Shown piece after piece: positions 15,374-22,264 of a DNA stretch of 22,264 bases. The notes under the pieces were generated by a model. The model made no database searches, had not been told where the DNA came from, and worked only from the letters and a program-made list of their open reading frames with translations. A program made the position numbers and the translations under genes. The stretch covers positions 1-22,264 of the forward strand of contig JBCBJG010000016.1 in the NCBI GenBank assembly GCA_038523655.1. The letters run 5' to 3'. Within the stretch, counting starts at the first letter, position 1. The number at the start of each line of letters is the position of its first letter. This DNA is from CALHAX01 sp038523655 (GTDB lineage: Bacteria; Pseudomonadota; Alphaproteobacteria; Rhizobiales; CALHAX01).

Positions 15374-16360
15374 GTGAGCGCCGCCCACCGCGAACCAGCG
15401 CCCGAAAAGCCGTCCGCTGCCGGCCCGCAACAGCCCGACCAAGCCACGACCCGACAGGTGCGCGCCCCGGGGCCCGCACTGACATCTGCCACGATCGCAA
15501 GCCGTCCGGAGGCCTCGCGCGGGCGGACCATCGCCGAGCCGGACTGCCCGATGCGTTCGCCGTTCCAGCGAGACCGGGACCGCGTCATCCACTCGAGCGC
15601 GTTTCGCCGCCTTACCTACAAAACCCAGGTCTTCGTCTACCACGAGGGCGACCACTACCGCTCGCGCCTCACCCATTCCCTGGAGGTGGCGCAAGTCGCC
15701 CGCGCACTCGCCCGCATGCTGGTGCTCGACGAAGATCTGACCGAAGCGATCGCACTCGCTCATGATCTCGGTCACCCGCCGTTCGGGCACACGGGCGAAC
15801 GCGCTCTCGATCGCGCGCTCGCCGACGCGGGCGGCTTCGATCACAACGCCCAGAGCCTGCGCGTGGTCACCGAACTGGAGCAGAAATACGCGTTGTTTGA
15901 CGGCATGAACCTGAGCTGGGAGGTGCGCGAAGGGCTCGTCAAACACAACGGCCCTGTGCACGAGACACGCAGTCGTTTCCTCGCCGACTATATTGCCGCG
16001 CACGACATGCAGCCGACAGTGTTTGCGTCGGCCGAAGCACAAGCGGCCGCGATCGCCGACGATATCGCCTACACCAATCATGACATCGACGATGGTTTGC
16101 GCGCCGGCCTGCTCGAGCCTTCCGATTTGCGCGCTGTTGATCTGGTTGGCGAGCTGCTCGACGAGGTCACCGATCGCTACGGCATGCTGCCGGACGGAAG
16201 GTTGGTCTACGAGGTGAACCGGCGGCTGATGACCCGGATGATCGATGATGCGGTCGCGGAGACGCGAAGCCGGGTGGCAGCCGGCGGGCTCGCCTCGAGC
16301 GACGACGTGCGGGCGGCCGACCAGGTGACGGTCACGTTCTCGCCGCGCATGGCCGCTTAG
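15374..16360 (+). CDS. dgt: Dgt-type dNTP triphosphohydrolase, truncated by an in-frame TAG
   Basis: This is an HD-domain dNTPase that cleaves dNTPs to nucleoside and tripolyphosphate, of the alphaproteobacterial dGTPase-like type. Translation from GTG 15374 gives 328 residues before TAG at 16358-16360. Family landmarks are SPFQRDRDRVIHSSAFRRL, YKTQVFVYHEGDHYRSRLTH with His101, ALAHDLGHPPFGH with His130-Asp131, GGFDHNAQSLRVV, GLVKHNGP, and ADDIAYTNHDIDDGL with the final HD-motif Asp near 229-230. All metal ligands are therefore upstream of the stop. The protein should continue for about another 91 residues, and that sequence is present in the same frame (16361-16633). As read, the C-terminal helical region is lost. 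The N-terminal 45 residues are a variable Ala/Pro-rich extension. argS follows on the same strand. Confidence 0.85.
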   Translation: MSAAHREPAPEKPSAAGPQQPDQATTRQVRAPGPALTSATIASRPEASRGRTIAEPDCPMRSPFQRDRDRVIHSSAFRRLTYKTQVFVYHEGDHYRSRLTHSLEVAQVARALARMLVLDEDLTEAIALAHDLGHPPFGHTGERALDRALADAGGFDHNAQSLRVVTELEQKYALFDGMNLSWEVREGLVKHNGPVHETRSRFLADYIAAHDMQPTVFASAEAQAAAIADDIAYTNHDIDDGLRAGLLEPSDLRAVDLVGELLDEVTDRYGMLPDGRLVYEVNRRLMTRMIDDAVAETRSRVAAGGLASSDDVRAADQVTVTFSPRMAA

Positions 16361-16636
16361 ATCGCATCGCTCCGGGCGTTTCTGTATGCCACGGTGTACC
16401 GCCACCCGAGCGTCATGCGGGTGATGGACGATGCCGAGCAGATCGTGCACGACCTGGTGGTCCGCTTTCGCGCGGCGCCATGGGAGATGAGCCCGTCGTG
16501 GGCCTCGAGCGCCCGCGAAACGCCTGACACGACAGCCCGCGCGCAAATTGTCTCCGACTACGTGGCCGGCATGACCGATCGCTACGCTCTTGCAGAACAC
16601 CGTCGCCTGTTTGACGCCACGCCCGACCTGCGATAG
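16361..16636 (+). pseudogene. dgt: Detached C-terminal segment of dgt after the in-frame TAG
   Basis: Immediately after TAG 16358-16360, the same frame reads on for 91 codons to a second TAG at 16634-16636. The translation contains LRAFLYATVYRHPSVMRV, AEQIVHDLVVRF, and IVSDYVAGMTDRYALAEH followed by RRLFDATPDLR. This is the standard C-terminus of alphaproteobacterial Dgt-like proteins. There is no Shine-Dalgarno before the GTG at 16394, so an independent gene is unlikely. The intact, typical sequence after the stop means the interruption is very recent, is read through, or is an error in the sequence. Confidence 0.85.
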
Positions 16637-16704
16637 CCCCGCCGCCGTCCGCCCACCCCTGATCGACCGGTCCGGGAGGCCGGCGCGCCCAGGAAAACCG
16701 GACC

Positions 16705-18474
16705 ATGAACGTATTCAAGCACTTCGAAGAGGCGCTCGCTGACGCGCTCGACGCCCTCGGCGGACGCGGCGAAATTCCGGCCGACGTCGAGCGCCGCGGC
16801 ATCACCGTCGAGCCACCGCGCGACGCTGCGCACGGTGACCTCGCAACCAACGCCGCCATGGTTCTGGCCAAACGCGTGGGCAGCAAGCCGCGCGACCTTG
16901 CGGAGAAAATTGCTGAAGAGCTGCGCGGGCGGGACGACTTTGCCGATGTGGACGTTGCGGGTCCCGGCTTCATCAATGTGCGGTATGCACCAACGTTCTG
17001 GCACCGCTTTCTCGCGAGCCTGTTAGTTGCCGGCGGAGATTTCGGTCGCGGCGCGCTGCGCACAGGCGATAGCCCCATCAACGTCGAATATGTCTCCGCA
17101 AATCCGACCGGCCCACTGCATGTCGGGCATACCCGCGGCGCAGTGTTCGGCGACGCCCTTGCGAGCCTGCTCGATTTTGCCGGCTACGAGGTCGCCCGCG
17201 AATACTACATCAACGATGCCGGGGCGCAGATCGACACGCTCTGCCGCTCCGTGTTCCACCGCTACCGCGAAGCGTGCGGCCAGGAGCCGGGCGAGCTCGG
17301 CGAGGGGCTGTATCCGGGCGACTACCTCGTCCCGGTTGGCGAGGCGCTGGCCCGCGAGCATGGCGAAGAACTGCTCGGCAAGGCGGAAGCCGACTGGATG
17401 CCGACTGTCCGCGAGACCGCGCTCGCGATGATGATGGATCTGATCCGTGCGGATCTGGCGCGGCTCAACATCCATCACGACGTCTTTTTCTCCGAACGCA
17501 GCATGATGACCGGCGATGAGGACATGGTCGCCGCCACAATCGCGGACCTGCGGGCACGCGACCTCGTCTACGAAGGTCGACTCGAGCCGCCGAAAGGCAG
17601 CGCCCCGCCTGAAGACTGGGAGGACCGTGAGCAAACGCTGTTCCGCTCGACCGCCTTCGGTGACGACGTCGACCGCGCGCTTATCAAGTCGGACGGCACC
17701 TATACGTATTTTGCCTCCGACATGGCCTACCACCGCGACAAGTATCGCCGCGGCTTCACCACCATGATCGATGTCTGGGGTGCTGATCACGGCGGTTACA
17801 TCAAACGGGTCGATGCGGCGATCCAGGCCCTGACGGAGAAAAAAGCGACGTTCGATGTTCGTCTTTGCCAGCTCGTCCGGCTGTATCGAGCCGGCGAACC
17901 CGTGAAGATGTCGAAGCGGGCGGGCACATTCGTGACGCTGGCCGACGTGGTCGACGAGGTCGGCTCCGACCCGGTGCGCTTCATGATGCTCTATCGCAAG
18001 AACGAGGCGCCGCTCGACTTCGACTTCCAGGCGGTGACGGAGCAGGCCAAGGAGAACCCCGTCTTCTATGTCCAGTACGCCCATGCGCGGGTCTGTTCGA
18101 CCCGTCGAAACACCGCCGCCGTATTCGACGACGCGCGCGACGATGTCATGCGCGGGCTCGACGCATCGGCGCTCGGGGCGCTGACGGATGTCGGCGAACT
18201 TGCCCTTATGCGGCGGCTCGCGAGCTTTCCCCGCCTTGTCGATGCTGCAGCGGCCGCGCGCGAACCCCACCGCCTCGCATTTTTCCTCTACGAGCTCGCA
18301 TCCGAGTTCCATGCCCAATGGAACCGCGGCAAAGATGCGCCACAATTGCGCTTCATACGCGATGATGACAGGGGCTTGACCGTTGCCCGTCTGGCACTCG
18401 TCGAGGCCGTCGGGCGGGTCTTACACACAGGGCTGACACTTCTCGGTGTGCATGCACCTGAGGAGATGCGGTAG
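16705..18474 (+). CDS. argS: Arginyl-tRNA synthetase
   Basis: The 589-residue protein is a cytoplasmic class I synthetase charging tRNA-Arg. The N-terminal Add-1 domain (residues about 1-110) contains PPRDAAHGDLATNAAMVLAK, quoted here as the tRNA D-loop-recognition region. The HIGH motif is HVGH at 139-142 after SANPTGPL. DVWGADHGGYIKR lies in the catalytic core. KMSKR is at 401-405 followed by AGTFVTL. The C-terminal DALR-type anticodon-binding domain begins near YVQYAHARV and ends LALVEAVGRVLHTGLTLLGV. The length is normal for the family. ATG 16705 has only a weak AGGAAA upstream. The gene lies 68 bp after the dgt frame and 50 bp before the SPOR gene, consistent with one transcription unit. 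Stop TAG. Confidence 0.97.
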   Translation: MNVFKHFEEALADALDALGGRGEIPADVERRGITVEPPRDAAHGDLATNAAMVLAKRVGSKPRDLAEKIAEELRGRDDFADVDVAGPGFINVRYAPTFWHRFLASLLVAGGDFGRGALRTGDSPINVEYVSANPTGPLHVGHTRGAVFGDALASLLDFAGYEVAREYYINDAGAQIDTLCRSVFHRYREACGQEPGELGEGLYPGDYLVPVGEALAREHGEELLGKAEADWMPTVRETALAMMMDLIRADLARLNIHHDVFFSERSMMTGDEDMVAATIADLRARDLVYEGRLEPPKGSAPPEDWEDREQTLFRSTAFGDDVDRALIKSDGTYTYFASDMAYHRDKYRRGFTTMIDVWGADHGGYIKRVDAAIQALTEKKATFDVRLCQLVRLYRAGEPVKMSKRAGTFVTLADVVDEVGSDPVRFMMLYRKNEAPLDFDFQAVTEQAKENPVFYVQYAHARVCSTRRNTAAVFDDARDDVMRGLDASALGALTDVGELALMRRLASFPRLVDAAAAAREPHRLAFFLYELASEFHAQWNRGKDAPQLRFIRDDDRGLTVARLALVEAVGRVLHTGLTLLGVHAPEEMR

Positions 18475-18524
18475 ACTCCGATTCGAGCGTCTGCGGGCGC
18501 GGGGCTCTGAGGGGACGAATATTC

Positions 18525-21041
18525 ATGGCACGGTCCGACGATCCGGTGGCATATTCGCAGTCGTGGGCACCTGGTTCGGACGGCTACGCGCCGCAAGCCT
18601 ACCCGGGGGAAACCACTGGGTATGCGCAACCCTATGTACCTGAGCCGACCACGGCGCCGCATGGTGGGCATGGTGCCGTGGACCAAGGTGCTCCGGAAGC
18701 GCCGTTCTCACCGTCCGGATTTGAACAGCCCAGCTACGCAAGCCAGTCACATCAGCCCGGTTATGCCGACCCTGCAAACCAGGCTGGTTATCCGGGTCAG
18801 GTAAATCATCCCGCCGTTTCTGATCCGTTTGCCAAGCCGGCTCTAGCGCCGCACCCGTCCTATGCCGAGCGCGGCTACGCCCAGCAATCCGCGCCGCAGC
18901 CGGCCACAGATAATTTTGCTCCCCAGGAGCAGGCTTACGACACTTCAGCGTATGCACAGCCGCACGCCGCACAGCCGGCGGGATATGCTGGCGGACATGA
19001 TGCGTCAGCCGCGCAGCCGTACATGTATGGTGCTCCGGCTTCCCAGCACGCTGCGCCGCCGACGGCGCCGTCAGCGGGACAGCCGATGAGCTATCTGGCG
19101 CACGCCGCCGCGGAGGCATACGGCCAGCCTGCGCTGCACGAATACGGTCAGCCGCAAGGGCAAGACGCTCAGGCGTACGGGTACAACCCCGCAGCCGCGC
19201 CGGCCGAGCAGGCGACTCAGTCACACCATGTGTATGCCTACCAGGGTGAGGCTCCGTCGCAGTACGGTCAGCCGCACACCACGGCGTTGGAGCCGCAGGG
19301 ATATGTCTCCGCTGGTGCGTCGGCATACGAACCAACGACCGGCGCAGCGGAACCAGCACCGGTTTCCTACGCGAGCGATGCGTTCGCGGCACAGCCCACA
19401 GCGCCGGCGTCAAGCGCGATGCCGACGGACACAGGGTCGTTTCTCGATCTTGGTGCTGATCCATTGCGCGCAAGTGCCCCGACCGATCAGTTTGGTGCCG
19501 CGGCGGCAAACGGGTTTTCCTCCGCGGATCGGCCGTTCACGGAGCCTGGATTTGCGGATCAGGCCGGCCAGTTGGCTGCGGACCAGTTTGATGCAGGCCA
19601 GTTCGGTGCAAGTCAGTTTGGCGCAGGCCAAATCGGAACAGCGGAACCCGGAACAGCGCAACCTGGGGCAGTGCAGGCGAACGATTTCGCAGCCGCCAGC
19701 CACGCTGATTTTGCTCAGCCGTCGTCCTATGACGCCGGTGCTGCGCAGCATTTGGGCTACGACCAGTTTGCATCGGGCGGAGTAGGCGCGGCGCTAACCG
19801 AACCCGGTTTCGCAGGTGGTGCCGCCACCGACCCGCGGTATGCGCATTCCCATGACACCGGCGCAGGGCACGACGGCGTTGCCGGTTATCACGACCCAAA
19901 CAACCCACATGGGCAGCCCGGCCACGGCGATTTCGTCGATGCGGGCGCGCCGCACTACAATGATGCGTTCGGCACGGATGCCTACGGCCACGGCGTTGGT
20001 CAGGGCCAGGACCCTGACGCGCTCATGCCCGAGATCGTGGCAGCGCAGGCGGCCGAAGCGCACGCACCTGCGCGCGGTCGACGCGGCCTGATCGTGGTTG
20101 GTGCGCTGGTCGCCGCCGTCGGCATCGGTGGGGCCCTCGGCCTTGCGTACAAATACAGCAACGACACCACGGTCGCCTCGGACGGCACGCCGCCAACCAT
20201 AAAGGCGAATCGTGCCGCGATGAAAGAAGCGCCACCTGCCGGTCAGCGCACCGCCACGCGCTCCGATGGGCTGACAGAGCTTACCGGAAACCGGGCCTCC
20301 GGCGTGTCGCGAACCCGTGTTGTGTCACGCGAAGAAGCACTCGGCGGCGATCTGCGCTCGACAACCAATGGTGTCGCGCGGCAGTCCGGCACGCGGGTCA
20401 CCAACCTCCAGGGCACATCACCGAACCGCGTTAACGTGCCGGGTGTGAGACAGGTGAAGACCCGTGTCGTTCGCCCGGACGGTACGCTGGTCCAGCCGAC
20501 AGCAGGCACGCAACGCGAAAGCGTGGCGATCCCTGGCATCTCGCTCGGTGATCTGCAGCCCGCGCCGCGCGTTGGACAGCCGACCCGTCAGGCGACGCGC
20601 CCGACCCGATCGATCACGGCCCCGATACCTGAGGCACCAAAAGCCAGCACGGATCGCCTTCCGCGCCAGGCGGCACGTATTCCGACGCCCAAACCGGCCA
20701 ACACGCGCCAGCAGGTCGCCAGCTTGCAGCGGGATACGGCGGCGGTTACGCGGCCAGCCCAACCGACGAACAACGCAGCGCCCTCTGGTCTTGGGTATGT
20801 GGTTCAGGTCTCCTCACGCCGGTCGCGGATCGATGCGCTCGCCGCCTTTGCCGATCTGCAACAGCGGTATGGCGGCGCGCTTTCCGCGAAGCAGCCGGAC
20901 ATTCAGGAAGTGGATCTCGGCACGCGGGGCAAATGGTACCGCGTCCGCATCGGCCCACCCGGCTCGAAGAATGCGGCGTACGGGCTCTGCAATCGCTTGA
21001 AGAAAGCGGGCCTGAAAGACTGCATCATCAAGACCTACTGA
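18525..21041 (+). CDS. SPOR-domain membrane protein with a long Tyr/Gln/Pro/Ala/Gly-rich N-terminus
   Basis: This 838-residue protein has a C-terminal SPOR domain at about 757-838. It opens GYVVQVSSRRSRIDALAAFADL and includes KWYRVRIGPPGSKNAAYGLC. SPOR domains bind denuded glycan strands of septal peptidoglycan. One membrane segment at about 522-543 (LIVVGALVAAVGIGGALGLA) follows the basic stretch ARGRRG, so the N-terminal part of about 520 residues should be cytoplasmic and residues 545-838 periplasmic. The cytoplasmic part is low complexity, with many YGQP, YAQP and GY units and a period-5 repeat at 353-382. The periplasmic linker is Thr/Arg/Pro-rich. GAGGGGAC upstream supports ATG 18525. 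The argS-SPOR-nagZ order is a known alphaproteobacterial arrangement and ties the protein to peptidoglycan turnover or division. Confidence 0.9.
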   Translation: MARSDDPVAYSQSWAPGSDGYAPQAYPGETTGYAQPYVPEPTTAPHGGHGAVDQGAPEAPFSPSGFEQPSYASQSHQPGYADPANQAGYPGQVNHPAVSDPFAKPALAPHPSYAERGYAQQSAPQPATDNFAPQEQAYDTSAYAQPHAAQPAGYAGGHDASAAQPYMYGAPASQHAAPPTAPSAGQPMSYLAHAAAEAYGQPALHEYGQPQGQDAQAYGYNPAAAPAEQATQSHHVYAYQGEAPSQYGQPHTTALEPQGYVSAGASAYEPTTGAAEPAPVSYASDAFAAQPTAPASSAMPTDTGSFLDLGADPLRASAPTDQFGAAAANGFSSADRPFTEPGFADQAGQLAADQFDAGQFGASQFGAGQIGTAEPGTAQPGAVQANDFAAASHADFAQPSSYDAGAAQHLGYDQFASGGVGAALTEPGFAGGAATDPRYAHSHDTGAGHDGVAGYHDPNNPHGQPGHGDFVDAGAPHYNDAFGTDAYGHGVGQGQDPDALMPEIVAAQAAEAHAPARGRRGLIVVGALVAAVGIGGALGLAYKYSNDTTVASDGTPPTIKANRAAMKEAPPAGQRTATRSDGLTELTGNRASGVSRTRVVSREEALGGDLRSTTNGVARQSGTRVTNLQGTSPNRVNVPGVRQVKTRVVRPDGTLVQPTAGTQRESVAIPGISLGDLQPAPRVGQPTRQATRPTRSITAPIPEAPKASTDRLPRQAARIPTPKPANTRQQVASLQRDTAAVTRPAQPTNNAAPSGLGYVVQVSSRRSRIDALAAFADLQQRYGGALSAKQPDIQEVDLGTRGKWYRVRIGPPGSKNAAYGLCNRLKKAGLKDCIIKTY
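19581..19670. repeat. Degenerate 15-bp tandem repeat inside the SPOR gene
   Basis: Six consecutive 15-bp units encode the pentapeptides DQFDA, GQFGA, SQFGA, GQIGT, AEPGT and AQPGA (residues 353-382). The first three are close copies; the last three have drifted. The frame-keeping unit suggests growth by slippage within a disordered region. Confidence 0.75.
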
Positions 21042-21054
21042 CCGTGTTGTGTCG

Positions 21055-21073
21055 CCCGGCCTCGTTGGCCGGG
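21055..21073 (+). terminator. Stem-loop after the SPOR gene, possible terminator
   Basis: CCCGGCC (21055-21061) and GGCCGGG (21067-21073) form a perfect 7-bp GC stem with loop TCGTT, 13 bp after the SPOR stop codon. No U-run follows, so intrinsic termination would be weak. It could mark a processed or Rho-dependent 3' end, or partial separation from nagZ. Confidence 0.4.
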
Positions 21074-21240
21074 TCGCGGGCCCTTGGTGCAAGATGCTCG
21101 GCGGCGCGATCAGCCTTCGGCGCCTATCCGGTATGGTGCATGCGGGCGCTGCGAGGGAGGTGGGCGACCTGATAGTTCGGCAGCCTTACGGTTCGCCAGC
21201 CAGCCGGACCCGCCACCAGCAGCAACCGTGAGGTGCGCGT

Positions 21241-22254
21241 ATGACCGCGGCTTTCATCACCGGGTGCGCCGGCGTTGCGCTGACCAACGACGAGCGGTCG
21301 TTCATCCGCGACGCACATCCGGCCGGGCTGATCCTCTTCACGAGGAACTGTGAAACGCCGGCTCAAGTCCGCACGCTTGTCGATGATTTTCGCTCCCTCG
21401 CGGGCGACGATGCGATCGTGGCGGTCGACCAGGAAGGGGGCCGCGTGCAGCGCATGGGCCCACCTGCATGGCCCGCGTATCCCGCCGCGGCTGCCTTCGC
21501 CGACCGCTACCGCACCGATCGCGCATCCGCCGTCGAGGCCGCTTTCGCCGTCGCGCGTCTGTGCGCTGACGATCTGACCGCCTGCGGCATCTCCATGAAC
21601 TGCGTGCCGGTGCTGGACGTCCCGCAAGCGGACGCGCACGAGATCATCGGCACCCGCGCTTACGGCCAAGACCCAGAGACGATCATCGCGCTCGCACGCG
21701 CGGTGTCGGACGGGCATCTAGCCGGCGCGGTTGCCCCGGTCGCCAAGCACCTGCCGGGCCACGGCCGTTCCAAGGCGGACAGCCATCTCGCACTGCCTGT
21801 GGTGGACACGCCCTACGATGAGCTCGCGCGCACGGATTTTGCTCCGTTCGTGGCGCTGGCTGATCTGCCCGCCGGCATGACGGCCCACATCGTCTACACC
21901 GCGCTCGATGAACAGGAATGCGCAAGTACGTCTGCGCGGATCATCAGCAACATCATTCGCGGCCAGTTCGGCTTCGACGGCCTGTTGATGAGCGACGACC
22001 TCAGCATGGCCGCCCTGACCGGATCGATCGCCGACCGCACGGCTCGCGTTCGCCGGGCAGGCTGCGACATCGCGCTCCACTGCAACGGTCGGCTCGACGA
22101 AATGGTCGAGGTTGCCGACGCAGCGGGCATGCTTGGGGAAGACGGTGTGCGCCGCCTGCGTGATCTGCATGCCGCACGCGGGCAACCCGAGCCCTACGAC
22201 CGCGCGGCGGCCGAGCGGATGCGTGACGCGTTGTTGGCAAGCGCGCCCGTGTAG
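21241..22254 (+). CDS. nagZ: Beta-N-acetylhexosaminidase NagZ (GH3)
   Basis: This 337-residue GH3 enzyme removes N-acetylglucosamine from anhydromuropeptides in the cytoplasm during peptidoglycan recycling. Family features are HPAGLILFTRNC, VAVDQEGGRVQRM at the start of the barrel, and KHLPGHG at residues 169-175 followed by Asp180-Ser-His182, the mobile-loop Asp/His general acid-base. The nucleophile Asp252 lies in LMSDDLSMAAL. The length is that of the single-domain Gram-negative type. ATG 21241 has TGAGGT 6 nt upstream. It follows the SPOR gene by 199 bp; in alphaproteobacteria nagZ is often followed by scpA and scpB, which would lie beyond the window. Stop TAG at 22252-22254. Confidence 0.96.
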   Translation: MTAAFITGCAGVALTNDERSFIRDAHPAGLILFTRNCETPAQVRTLVDDFRSLAGDDAIVAVDQEGGRVQRMGPPAWPAYPAAAAFADRYRTDRASAVEAAFAVARLCADDLTACGISMNCVPVLDVPQADAHEIIGTRAYGQDPETIIALARAVSDGHLAGAVAPVAKHLPGHGRSKADSHLALPVVDTPYDELARTDFAPFVALADLPAGMTAHIVYTALDEQECASTSARIISNIIRGQFGFDGLLMSDDLSMAALTGSIADRTARVRRAGCDIALHCNGRLDEMVEVADAAGMLGEDGVRRLRDLHAARGQPEPYDRAAAERMRDALLASAPV

Positions 22255-22264
22255 CGGGCGCTGC

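Noticed and set aside
16358..16360. TAG recoded as pyrrolysine or a reassigned codon
   Set aside because: At least six other genes here end at TAG, and Dgt is not a known recoded family.
16394..16636. Separate small gene starting at GTG 16394
   Set aside because: It is in frame with dgt, matches the Dgt C-terminus and has no ribosome site, so it is the detached end of dgt.

Overview
The window is a visibly GC-rich stretch of a bacterial chromosome made almost entirely of housekeeping genes. Gene content and order point to an alphaproteobacterium, probably Hyphomicrobiales (Rhizobiales): tolC - popZ (DUF2497) - valS on the left, and an ExoR-like Sel1 protein, xthA, erpA, dgt, argS, a SPOR-domain protein and nagZ on the right. 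This assignment is inferred from protein families and synteny; there is no rRNA in the window. I saw no tRNA, CRISPR array, insertion sequence, integrase or phage gene.

Left part (1-7121, all plus strand): the 3' part of an outer-membrane TolC channel; a PopZ-type polar organiser with a very long Pro/Ala/His-rich linker; a 389-bp non-coding leader containing degenerate repeats; valyl-tRNA synthetase; a PaiB-like FMN-binding protein close behind it; and a small three-helix membrane protein.

Middle (7221-11851): a minus-strand pair with an 11-bp overlap, encoding a YjgN-like DUF898 membrane protein and a membrane-anchored M48 metalloprotease. Divergent from it is a multi-pass membrane protein of unknown function. 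A minus-strand NQO1/KefF-type flavin oxidoreductase follows, divergent from a 70-residue two-helix membrane protein.

Right part (12155-22254): a secreted ExoR-like Sel1-repeat protein, convergent with exodeoxyribonuclease III; a small membrane protein; the Fe-S carrier ErpA on the minus strand; and a plus-strand run dgt - argS - SPOR protein - nagZ. These link nucleotide-pool control, translation and peptidoglycan handling. The dgt reading frame is interrupted by an in-frame TAG. About 91 codons of clearly Dgt-like sequence continue in the same frame after it, so the gene is a recent nonsense allele, a readthrough case or a sequence error. TAG is used as an ordinary stop by at least six other genes here, so code reassignment is unlikely.

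I do not see a convincing new multi-gene system. The points most worth a second look are the interrupted dgt, the roughly 520-residue Tyr/Gln/Pro/Ala/Gly-rich cytoplasmic domain of the SPOR protein with its period-5 repeat, the DUF898-M48 pair, and several short direct repeats in intergenic regions.
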